Assembly (NCBI GenBank): GCA_028752905.1
Contig: JAQNBH010000012.1
Coordinates: 20,239,545 to 20,303,544, forward strand
Source: Cladorhizidae sp. MBARI D1340-BT2
Lineage: Eukaryota; Porifera; Demospongiae; Poecilosclerida; Cladorhizidae
Length of the DNA stretch: 64,000 nucleotides
Reading direction: 5' to 3'
In this document: piece after piece, positions 1 to 11,575 of the stretch
Layout of the letters: the number at the start of each line of letters is the position of its first letter
How positions within the stretch are numbered: the first letter of the stretch is position 1
Notes under the pieces: model-generated
What the model saw: the letters and a program-made list of their open reading frames with translations, nothing else
The model's database searches: none
Told to the model about the DNA's origin: nothing
Position numbers and translations under genes: made by a program

Positions 1-10
1 TCTTGATATT

Positions 11-367
11 TGCCCTAATTTGGTCTATATGTTTCTCATTTTCCCCCCAAAAATCTTGTTATTTTGCCGTAAAGCTCATAACTTTTCTACACTTTACCCA
101 AAAAAGATAATTTTTATATCACCGGATAGCCCTTCTAATTATCTGTCTTTTGTACGTGCCAAAATTTTGAGTACTCTAAGTATTAGCAAGTTATGGTGAT
201 TTGAAGTGGTAAGGTTTGCGATCTTTCCTGGCGTTTTCCAGTTGCCAAAGCGGTGGCCTGCCAGTGAAAAACCACTACATTTATTGATAATCTGTTGACA
301 TGTTGCAGATAAGGGCCTTCTCTATCAGTTGACAAAATCTGGGACTTTGGTCTTGTTAATTAGGGCA
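11..367 (+). repeat. 357-bp satellite core with 10-bp terminal inverted repeats
   Basis: The core starts with TGCCCTAATT (11-20) and ends with AATTAGGGCA (358-367), an exact 10-bp inverted repeat. The same limits are found in the inverted arm, for example 15705-16061 and 16589-16945, both again 357 bp. The inverted ends and the abrupt change from core to half-repeats suggest that the core entered an older ~170-bp tandem repeat, possibly as a small non-autonomous DNA transposon. The flanks are similar (TTATG, then a T/C-rich stretch ending CTTGAT on both sides) but are not a clean target duplication, so a transposon origin is an inference. Confidence 0.6.
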
Positions 368-374
368 GTTATGA

Positions 375-894
375 CATGTTAGCTTCGTAGATTATCCACA
401 CTTCACTGAATAGACTTGATGTATAGCTATTAAGATAGGACTCTCTAAGTGCTCTCTCTTGATACCAAACATCCATATATTCTGCACACTTCACTGTAAT
501 GGACTTGCAAGATAGGTATCTCTCAGTGTTCTCTATCTTGAGCTAAACATGTTAGCTTCATAGATTCTCCACACTTCACTGAATAGACTTGATATATAGC
601 TCTAAAGGTAGGTCTCTCTCTGTTCTCTCTCTTGATACCAAACATCCGTATATTCTGCATACATAGAATCACAAGATAGGTTTCTCTATGTGTTCTCTAT
701 CTTGATGCTAAACATGTTAGCTTCATAGATTCTCCACACTTCACTGTATAAACTTGATATATAGCTATTAAGATAGGTCTCTCCCTGTGCTCTCTGTTGA
801 TATCAAACATCCATAATATTCTGCACACTTCACTGTAATGGACTTGATATGATTCGAATGATAGGTTTCATTATGTGTTCTCTATCTTGATATT
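375..894 (+). repeat. Three tandem A-B dimers, ~170 bp each
   Basis: The dimers are 375-544 (170 bp), 545-709 (165 bp) and 710-894 (about 185 bp). Each begins with CATGTTAGCTTC, usually after AAA, and has AAACATCC near its middle. They are clearly related but much more different from one another than the same dimer is between 884-bp units. The ~170-bp duplication is therefore older than the spread of the 884-bp unit. Confidence 0.9.
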
Positions 895-3800
895 TGCCCT
901 AATTTGGTCTATATGTTTCTCATTTCCCCCCCAAAAATCTTGTTATTTTGCCGTAAAGCTCATAACTTTTCTACACTTTACCCAAAAAAGATAATTTTTA
1001 TATCACCGGATAGCCCTTCTAATTATCTGTCTTTTGTACGTGCCAAAATTTTGAGTACTCTAAGTATTAGCAAGTTATGGTGATTTGAAGTGGTAAGGTT
1101 TGCGATCTTTCCTGGCGTTTTCCAGTTGCCAAAGCGGTGGCCTGCCAGTGAAAAACCACTACATTTATTGATAATCTGTTGACATGTTGCAGATAAGGGC
1201 CTTCTCTATCAGTTGACAAAATCTGGGACTTTGGTCTTGTTAATTAGGGCAGTTATGACATGTTAGCTTCGTAGATTATCCACACTTCACTGAATAGACT
1301 TGATGTATAGCTATTAAGATAGGACTCTCTAAGTGCTCTCTCTTGATACCAAACATCCATATATTCTGCACACTTCACTGTAATGGACTTGCAAGATAGG
1401 TATCTCTCAGTGTTCTCTATCTTGAGCTAAACATGTTAGCTTCATAGATTCTCCACACTTCACTGAATAGACTTGATATATAGCTCTAAAGGTAGGCCTC
1501 TCTCTGTTCTCTCTCTTGATACCAAACATCCGTATATTCTGCATACATAGAATCACAAGATAGGTTTCTCTATGTGTTCTCTATCTTGATGCTAAACAGG
1601 TTAGCTTCATCGATTCTCCACACTTCACTGTATAAACTTGATATATAGCTATTAAGATAGGTCTCTCCCTGTGCTCTCTGTTGATATCAAACATCCATAA
1701 TATTCTGTACACTTCACTGTAATGGACTTGATATGATTCGAATGATAGGTTTCATTATGTGTTCTCTATCTTGATATTTGCCCTAATTTGGTCTATATGT
1801 TTCTCATTTTCCCCCCAAAAATCTTGTTATTTTGCCGTAAAGCTCATAACTTTTCTACACTTTACCCAAAAAAGATAATTTTTATATCACCGGATAGCCC
1901 TTCTAATTATCTGTCTTTTGTACGTGCCAAAATTTTGAGTACTCTAAGTATTAGCAAGTTATGGTGATTTGAAGTGGTAAGGTTTGCGATCTTTCCTGGC
2001 GTTTTCCAGTTGCCAAAGCGGTGGCCTGCCAGTGAAAAACCACTACATTTATTGATAATCTGTTGACATGTTGCAGATAAGGGCCTTCTCTATCAGTTGA
2101 CAAAATCTGGGACTTTGGTCTTGTTAATTAGGGCAGTTATGACATGTTAGCTTCGTAGATTATCCACACTTCACTGAATAGACTTGATGTATAGCTATTA
2201 AGATAGGACTCTCTAAGTGCTCTCTCTTGATACCAAACATCCATATATTCTGCACACTTCACTGTAATGGACTTGCAAGATAGGTATCTCTCAGTGTTCT
2301 CTATCTTGAGCTAAACATGTTAGCTTCATAGATTCTCCACACTTCACTGAATAGACTTGATATATAGCTCTAAAGGTAGGCCTCTCTCTGTTCTCTCTCT
2401 TGATACCAAACATCCGTATATTCTGCATACATAGAATCACAAGATAGGTTTCTCTATGTGTTCTCTATCTTGATGCTAAACAGGTTAGCTTCATAGATTC
2501 TCCACACTTCACTGTATAAACTTGATATATAGCTATTAAGATAGGTCTCTCCCTGTGCTCTCTGTTGATATCAAACATCCATAATATTCTGTACACTTCA
2601 CTGTAATGGACTTGATATGATTCGAATGATAGGTTTCATTATGTGTTCTCTATCTTGATATTTGCCCTAATTTGGTCTATATGTTTCTCATTTTCCCCCC
2701 AAAAATCTTGTTATTTTGCCGTAAAGCTCATAACTTTTCTACACTTTACCCAAAAAAGATAATTTTTATATCACCGGATAGCCCTTCTAATTATCTGTCT
2801 TTTGTACGTGCCAAAATTTTGAGTACTCTAAGTATTAGCAAGTTATGGTGATTTGAAGTGGTAAGGTTTGCGATCTTTCCTGGCGTTTTCCAGTTGCCAA
2901 AGCGGTGGCCTGCCAGTGAAAAACCACTACATTTATTGATAATCTGTTGACATGTTGCAGATAAGGGCCTTCTCTATCAGTTGACAAAATCTGGGACTTT
3001 GGTCTTGTTAATTAGGGCAGTTATGACATGTTAGCTTCGTAGATTATCCACACTTCACTGAATAGACTTGATGTATAGCTATTAAGATAGGACTCTCTAA
3101 GTGCTCTCTCTTGATACCAAACATCCATATATTCTGCACACTTCACTGTAATGGACTTGCAAGATAGGTATCTCTCAGTGTTCTCTATCTTGAGCTAAAC
3201 ATGTTAGCTTCATAGATTCTCCACACTTCACTGAATAGACTTGATATATAGCTCTAAAGGTAGGCCTCTCTCTGTTCTCTCTCTTGATACCAAACATCCG
3301 TATATTCTGCATACATAGAATCACAAGATAGGTTTCTCTATGTGTTCTCTATCTTGATGCTAAACAGGTTAGCTTCATAGATTCTCCACACTTCACTGTA
3401 TAAACTTGATATATAGCTATTAAGATAGGTCTCTCCCTGTGCTCTCTGTTGATATCAAACATCCATAATATTCTGCACACTTCACTGTAATGGACTTGAT
3501 ATGATTCGAATGATAGGTTTCATTATGTGTTCTCTATCTTGATATTTGCCCTAATTTGGTCTATATGTTTCTCATTTTCCCCCCAAAAATCTTGTTATTT
3601 TGCCGTAAAGCTCATAACTTTTCTACACTTTACCCAAAAAAGATAATTTTTATATCACCGGATAGCCCTTCTAATTATCTGTCTTTTGTACGTACCAAAA
3701 TTTTGAGTACTCTAAGTATTAGCAAGTTATGGTGATTTGAAGTGGTAAGGTTTGCGATCTTTCCTGGCGTTTTCCAGTTGCCAAAGCGGTGGCCTGCCAG

Positions 3801-5678
3801 TGAAAAACCACTACATTTATTGATAATCTGTTGACATGTTGCAGATAAGGGCCTTCTCTATCAGTTGACAAAATCTGGGACTTTGGTCTTGTTAATTAGG
3901 GCAGTTATGACATGTTAGCTTCGTAGATTATCCACACTTCACTGAATAGACTTGATGTATAGCTATTAAGATAGGACTCTCTAAGTGCTCTCTCTTGATA
4001 CCAAACATCCATATATTCTGCACACTTCACTGTAATGGACTTGCAAGATAGGTATCTCTCAGTGTTCTCTATCTTGAGCTAAACATGTTAGCTTCATAGA
4101 TTCTCCACACTTCACTGAATAGACTTGATATATAGCTCTAAAGGTAGGCCTCTCTCTGTTCTCTCTCTTGATACCAAACATCCGTATATTCTGCATACAT
4201 AGAATCACAAGATAGGTTTCTCTATGTGTTCTCTATCTTGATGCTAAACAGGTTAGCTTCATAGATTCTCCACACTTCCCTGTATAAACTTGATATATAG
4301 CTATTAAGATAGGTCTCTCCCTGTGCTCTCTGTTGATATCAAACATCCATAATATTCTGCACACTTCACTGTAATGGACTTGATATGATTCGAATGATAG
4401 GTTTCATTATGTGTTCTCTATCTTGATATTTGCCCTAATTTGGTCTATATGTTTCTCATTTTTCCCCCCAAAATCTTGTTATTTTGCCGTAAAGCTCATA
4501 ACTTTTCTACACTTTACCCAAAAAAGAAATTTTTTATATCACCGGATAGCCCTTCTAATTATCTGTCTTTTGTAAGTGCCAAAATTTTGAGTACTCTAAG
4601 TATTAGCAAGTTATGGTGATTTGAAGTGGTAAGGTTTGCGATCTTTCCTGGCGTTTTCCAGTTGCCAAAGCGGTGGCCTGCCAGTGAAAAACCACTACAT
4701 TTATTGATAATCTGTTGACATGTTGCAGATAAGGGCCTTCTCTATCAGTTGACAAAATCTGGGACTTTGGTCTTGTTAATTAGGGCAGTTATGACATGTT
4801 AGCTTCGTAGATTATCCACACTTCACTGAATAGACTTGATGTATAGCTATTAAGATAGGACTCTCTAAGTGCTCTCTCTTGATACCAAACATCCATATAT
4901 TCTGCACACTTCACTGTAATGGACTTGCAAGATAGGTATCTCTCAGTGTTCTCTATCTTGAGCTAAACATGTTAGCTTCATAGATTCTCCACACTTCACT
5001 GAATAGACTTGATATATAGCTCTAAAGGTAGGCCTCTCTCTGTTCTCTCTCTTGATACCAAACATCCGTATATTCTGCATACATAGAATCACAAGATAGG
5101 TTTCTCTATGTGTTCTCTATCTTGATGCTAAACAGGTTAGCTTCATAGATTCTCCACACTTCACTGTATAAACTTGATATATAGCTATTAAGATAGGTCT
5201 CTCCCTGTGCTCTCTGTTGATATCAAACATCCATAATATTCTGCACACTTCACTGTAATAGACTTGATATGATTTGAATGATAGGTTTCATTATGTGTTC
5301 TCTATCTTGATATTTGCCCTAATTTGGTCTATATGTTTCTCATTTTCCCCCCAAAAATCTTGTTATTTTGCCGTAAAGCTCATAACTTTTCTACACTTTA
5401 CCCCAAAAAGATAATTTTTATATCACCGGATAGCCCTTCTAATTATCTGTCTTTTGTACGTACCAAAATTTTGAGTACTCTAAGTATTAGCAAGTTATGG
5501 TGATTTGAAGTGGTAAGGTTTGCGATCTTTCCTGGCGTTTTCCAGTTGCCAAAGCGGTGGCCTGCCAGTGAAAAACCACTACATTTATTGATAATCTGTT
5601 GACATGTTGCAGATAAGGGCCTTCTCTATCAGTTGACAAAATCTGGGACTTTGGTCTTGTTAATTAGGGCAGTTATGA

Positions 5679-5702
5679 ATTGTACTCTTACTTGATGCTA
5701 AA
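5679..5702 (+). repeat. 24-bp segment present only in 908-bp units
   Basis: Between the core end (AATTAGGGCAGTTATGA) and CATGTTAGC, 908-bp units carry 24 extra bases containing TACTCTTACTTGATGC and ending in TAAA. In the left arm it is at 5679-5702, 8355-8378, 10147-10170 and 13707-13730. In the right arm its reverse complement is at 19228-19251, 25010-25033, 29908-29931, 36581-36604, 53403-53426, 56079-56102 and 62288-62311. The end of the segment restores the CTTGATGCTAAACATG junction seen at other half-repeat borders, so the long form looks ancestral and 884-bp units look like deletion derivatives. Confidence 0.9.
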
Positions 5703-6223
5703 CATGTTAGCTTCGTAGATTATCCACACTTCACTGAATTGACTTGATGTATAGCTATTAAGATAGGACTCTCTAAGTGCTCTCTCTTGATACCAAACAT
5801 CCATATATTCTGCACACTTCACTGTAATGGACTTGCAAGATAGGTATCTCTCAGTGTTCTCTATCTTGAGCTAAACATGTTAGCTTCATAGATTCTCCAC
5901 ACTTCACTGAATAGACTTGATATATAGCTCTAAAGGTAGGCCTCTCTCTGTTCTCTCTCTTGATACCAAACATCCGTATATTCTGCATACATAGAATCAC
6001 AAGATAGGTTTCTCTATGTGTTCTCTATCTTGATGCTAAACATGTTAGCTTCATAGATTCTCCACACTTCACTGTATAAACTTGATATATAGCTATTAAG
6101 ATAGGTCTCTCCCTGTGCTCTCTGTTGATATCAAACATCCATAATATTCTGCACACTTCACTGTAATGGACTTGATATGATTCGAATGTTAGGTTTCATT
6201 ATGTGTTCTCTATCTTGATATTT

Positions 6224-9200
6224 GCCCTAATTTGGTCTATATGTTTCTCATTTTTCCCCCAAAAATCTTGTTATTTTGCCGTAAAGCTCATAACTTTTCT
6301 ACACTTTACCCAAAAAAGATAATTTTTATATCACCGGATAGCCCTTCTAATTATCTGTCTTTTGTACGTGCCAAAATTTTGAGTACTCTAAGTATTAGCA
6401 AGTTATGGTGATTTGAAGTGGTAAGGTTTGCGATCTTTCCTGGCGTTTTCCAGTTGCCAAAGCGGTGGCCTGCCAGTGAAAAACCACTACATTTATTGAT
6501 AATCTGTTGACATGTTGCAGATAAGGGCCTTCTCTATCAGTTGACAAAATCTGGGACTTTGGTCTTGTTAATTAGGGCAGTTATGACATGTTAGCTTCGT
6601 AGATTATCCACACTTCACTGAATAGACTTGATGTATAGCTATTAAGATAGGACTCTCTAAGTGCTCTCTCTTGATACCAAACATCCATATATTCTGCACA
6701 CTTCACTGTAATGGACTTGCAAGATAGGTATCTCTCAGTGTTCTCTATCTTGAGCTAAACATGTTAGCTTCATAGATTCTCCACACTTCACTGAATAGAC
6801 TTGATATATAGCTCTAAAGGTAGGCCTCTCTCTGTTCTCTCTCTTGATACCAAACATCCGTATATTCTGCATACATAGAATCACAAGATAGGTTTCTCTA
6901 TGTGTTCTCTATCTTGATGCTAAACAGGTTAGCTTCATCGATTCTCCACACTTCACTGTATAAACTTGATATATAGCTATTAAGATAGGTCTCTCCCTGT
7001 GCTCTCTGTTGATATCAAACATCCATAATATTCTGCACACTTCACTGTAATGGACTTGATATGATTCGAATGATAGGTTTCATTATGTGTTCTCTATCTT
7101 GATATTTGCCCTAATTTGGTCTATATGTTTCTCATTTTTCCCCCAAAAATCTTGTTATTTTGCCGTACAGCTCATAACTTTTCTACACTTTACCCAAAAA
7201 AGATAATTTTTATATCACCGGATAGCCCTTCTAATTATCTGTCTTTTGTACGTGCCAAAATTTTGAGTACTCTAAGTATTAGCAAGTTATGGTGATTTGA
7301 AGTGGTAAGGTTTGCGATCTTTCCTGGCGTTTTCCAGTTGCCAAAGCGGTGGCCTGCCAGTGAAAAACCACTACATTTATTGATAATCTGTTGACATGTT
7401 ACAGATAAGGGCCTTCTCTATCAGTTGACAAAATCTGGGACTTTGGTCTTGTTAATTAGGGCAGTTATGACATGTTAGCTTCGTAGATTATCCACACTTC
7501 ACTGAATAGACTTGATGTATAGCTATTAAGATAGGACTCTCTAAGTGCTCTCTCTTGATACCAAACATCCATATATTCTGCACACTTCACTGTAATGGAC
7601 TTGCAAGATAGGTATCTCTCAGTGTTCTCTATCTTGAGCTAAACATGTTAGCTTCATAGATTCTCCACACTTCACTGAATAGACTTGATATATAGCTCTA
7701 AAGGTAGGCCTCTCTCTGTTCTCTCTCTTGATACCAAACATCCGTATATTCTGCATACATAGAATCACAAGATAGGTTTCTCTATGTGTTCTCTATCTTG
7801 ATGCTAAACAGGTTAGCTTCATAGATTCTCCACACTTCACTGTATAAACTTGATATATAGCTATTAAGATAGGTCTCTCCCTGTGCTCTCTGTTGATATC
7901 AAACATCCATAATATTCTGCACACTTCACTGTAATGGACTTGATATGATTCGAATGATAGGTTTCATTATGTGTTCTCTATCTTGATATTTGCCCTAATT
8001 TGGTCTATATATTTCTCATTTTCCCCCCAAAAATCTTGTTATTTTGCCGTAAAGCTCATAACTTTTCTACACTTTACCCAAAAAAGATAATTTTTATATC
8101 ACCGGATAGCCCTTCTAATTATCTGTCTTTTGTACGTACCAAAATTTTGAGTACTCTAAGTATTAGCAAGTTATGGTGATTTGAAGTGGTAAGGTTTGCG
8201 ATCTTTCCTGGCGTTTTCCAGTTGCCAAAGCGGTGGCCTGCCAGTGAAAAACCACTACATTTATTGATAATCTGTTGACATGTTGCAGATAAGGGCCTTC
8301 TCTATCAGTTGACAAAATCTGGGACTTTGGTCTTGTTAATTAGGGCAGTTATGAATTGTACTCTTACTTGATGCTAAACATGTTAGCTTCGTAGATTATC
8401 CACACTTCACTGAATAGACTTGATGTATAGCTATTAAGATAGGACTCTCTAAGTGCTCTCTCTTGATACCAAACATCCATATATTCTGCACACTTCACTG
8501 TAATGGACTTGCAAGATAGGTATCTCTCAGTGTTCTCTATCTTGAGCTAAACATGTTAGCTTCATAGATTCTCCACACTTCACTGAATAGACTTGATATA
8601 TAGCTCTAAAGGTAGGCCTCTCTCTGTTCTCTCTCTTGATACCAAACATCCGTATATTCTGCATACATAGAATCACAAGATAGGTTTCTCTATGTGTTCT
8701 CTATCTTGATGCTAAACAGGTTAGCTTCATAGATTCTCCACACTTCACTGTATAAACTTGATATATAGCTATTAAGATAGGTCTCTCCCTGTGCTCTCTG
8801 TTGATATCAAACATCCATAATATTCTGCACACTTCACTGTAATGGACTTGATATGATTCGAATGATAGGTTTCATTATGTGTTCTCTATCTTGATATTTG
8901 CCCTAATTTGGTCTATATGTTTCTCATTTTCCCCCCAAAAATCTTGTTATTTTGCCGTAAAGCTCATAACTTTTCTACACTTTACCCAAAAAAGATAATT
9001 TTTATATCACCGGATAGCCCTTCTAATTATCTGTCTTTTGTACGTGCCAAAATTTTGAGTACTCTAAGTATTAGCAAGTTATGGTGATTTGAAGTGGTAA
9101 GGTTTGCGATCTTTCCTGGCGTTTTCCAGTTGCCAAAGCGGTGGCCTGCCAGTGAAAAACCACTACATTTATTGATAATCTGTTGACATGTTGCAGATAA

Positions 9201-11575
9201 GGGCCTTCTCTATCAGTTGACAAAATCTGGGACTTTGGTCTTGTTAATTAGGGCAGTTATGACATGTTAGCTTCGTAGATTATCCACACTTCACTGAATA
9301 GACTTGATGTATAGCTATTAAGATAGGACTCTCTAAGTGCTCTCTCTTGATACCAAACATCCATATATTCTGCACACTTCACTGTAATGGACTTGCAAGA
9401 TAGGTATCTCTCAGTGTTCTCTATCTTGAGCTAAACATGTTAGCTTCATAGATTCTCCACACTTCACTGAATAGACTTGATATATAGCTCTAAAGGTAGG
9501 TCTCTCTCTGTTCTCTCTCTTGATACCAAACATCCGTATATTCTGCATACATAGAATCACAAGATAGGTTTCTCTATGTGTTCTCTATCTTGATGCTAAA
9601 CATGTTAGCTTCATAGATTCTCCACACTTCACTGTATAAACTTGATATATAGCTATTAAGATAGGTCTCTCCCTGTGCTCTCTGTTGATATCAAACATCC
9701 ATAATATTCTGCACACTTCACTGTAATGGACTTGATATGATTCGAATGATAGGTTTCATTATGTGTTCTCTATCTTGATATTTGCCCTAATTTGGTCTAT
9801 ATGTTTCTCATTTCCCCCCCAAAAATCTTGTTATTTTGCCGTAAAGCTCATAACTTTTCTACACTTTACCCAAAAAAGATAATTTTTATATCACCGGATA
9901 GCCCTTCTAATTATCTGTCTTTTGTACGTACCAAAATTTTGAGTACTCTAAGTATTAGCAAGTTATGGTGATTTGAAGTGGTAAGGTTTGCGATCTTTCC
10001 TGGCGTTTTCCAGTTGCCAAAGCGGTGGCCTGCCAGTGAAAAACCACTACATTTATTGATAATCTGTTGACATGTTGCAGATAAGGGCCTTCTCTATCAG
10101 TTGACAAAATCTGGGACTTTGGTCTTGTTAATTAGGGCAGTTATGAATTGTACTCTTACTTGATGCTAAACATGTTAGCTTCGTAGATTATCCACACTTC
10201 ACTGAATAGACTTGATGTATAGCTATTAAGATAGGACTCTCTAAGTGCTCTCTCTTGATACCAAACATCCATATATTCTGCACACTTCACTGTAATGGAC
10301 TTGCAAGATAGGTATCTCTCAGTGTTCTCTATCTTGAGCTAAACATGTTAGCTTCATAGATTCTCCACACTTCACTGAATAGACTTGATATATAGCTCTA
10401 AAGGTAGGCCTCTCTCTGTTCTCTCTCTTGATACCAAACATCCGTATATTCTGCATACATAGAATCACAAGATAGGTTTCTCTATGTGTTCTCTATCTTG
10501 ATGCTAAACAGGTTAGCTTCATAGATTCTCCACACTTCACTGTATAAACTTGATATATAGCTATTAAGATAGGTCTCTCCCTGTGCTCTCTGTTGATATC
10601 AAACATCCATAATATTCTGCACACTTCACTGTAATGGACTTGATATGATTCGAATGATAGGTTTCATTATGTGTTCTCTATCTTGATATTTGCCCTAATT
10701 TGGTCTATATGTTTCTCATTTTCCCCCCAAAAATCTTGTTATTTTGCCGTAAAGCTCATAACTTTTCTACACTTTACCCAAAAAAGATAATTTTTATATC
10801 ACCGGATAGCCCTTCTAATTATCTGTCTTTTGTACGTGCCAAAATTTTGAGTACTCTAAGTATTAGCAAGTTATGGTGATTTGAAGTGGTAAGGTTTGCG
10901 ATCTTTCCTGGCGTTTTCCAGTTGCCAAAGCGGTGGCCTGCCAGTGAAAAACCACTACATTTATTGATAATCTGTTGACATGTTGCAGATAAGGGCCTTC
11001 TCTATCAGTTGACAAAATCTGGGACTTTGGTCTTGTTAATTAGGGCAGTTATGACATGTTAGCTTCGTAGATTATCCACACTTCACTGAATAGACTTGAT
11101 GTATAGCTATTAAGATAGGACTCTCTAAGTGCTCTCTCTTGATACCAAACATCCATATATTCTGCACACTTCACTGTAATGGACTTGCAAGATAGGTATC
11201 TCTCAGTGTTCTCTATCTTGAGCTAAACATGTTAGCTTCATAGATTCTCCACACTTCACTGAATAGACTTGATATATAGCTCTAAAGGTAGGTCTCTCTC
11301 TGTTCTCTCTCTTGATACCAAACATCCGTATATTCTGCATACATAGAATCACAAGATAGGTTTCTCTATGTGTTCTCTATCTTGATGCTAAACATGTTAG
11401 CTTCATAGATTCTCCACACTTCACTGTATAAACTTGATATATAGCTATTAAGATAGGTCTCTCCCTGTGCTCTCTGTTGATATCAAACATCCATAATATT
11501 CTGCACACTTCACTGTAATGGACTTGATATGATTCGAATGATAGGTTTCATTATGTGTTCTCTATCTTGATATTT
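6224..11575 (+). repeat. Six-unit higher-order repeat, 5352 bp (left arm)
   Basis: Six units (884, 884, 908, 884, 908, 884) sum to 5352 bp, and the series restarts at 11576 with the same order of variants. Units 6224 and 11576 both have CATCGATTCTCC. Units 7108 and 12460 both have GCCGTACAGC and GTTACAGATAAG. Units 7992 and 13344 are both 908 bp with GTACGTACC. Units 8900 and 14252 both have GGTAGGTCTC. The second copy is cut by the orientation switch at 15410. Confidence 0.85.

Larger units (their letters stand above)
11..894 (+). repeat. Reference 884-bp satellite unit (first complete unit)
   Basis: This unit describes all the others. It has a 357-bp core (11-367), a short link (368-374), then six half-repeats: A1 375-466, B1 467-544, A2 545-639, B2 640-709, A3 710-804, B3 805-894. 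A halves share CATGTTAGCTTC, TCCACACTTCACTG and TATAGCT. B halves share AAACATCC, ATATTCTGCA and GATAGGT. A and B also share the AAACAT start, CACTTCACTG and a closing CTCT...CTTGAT, so both probably descend from one ~90-bp monomer. The core shows no such internal repetition. Confidence 0.93.

Noticed and set aside
841..870. Possible CENP-B box around GATTCGAATGATAGG
   Set aside because: TTCG and the following A are in place, but the required CGGG is GGTT, so the match is too weak to call a centromere protein site.
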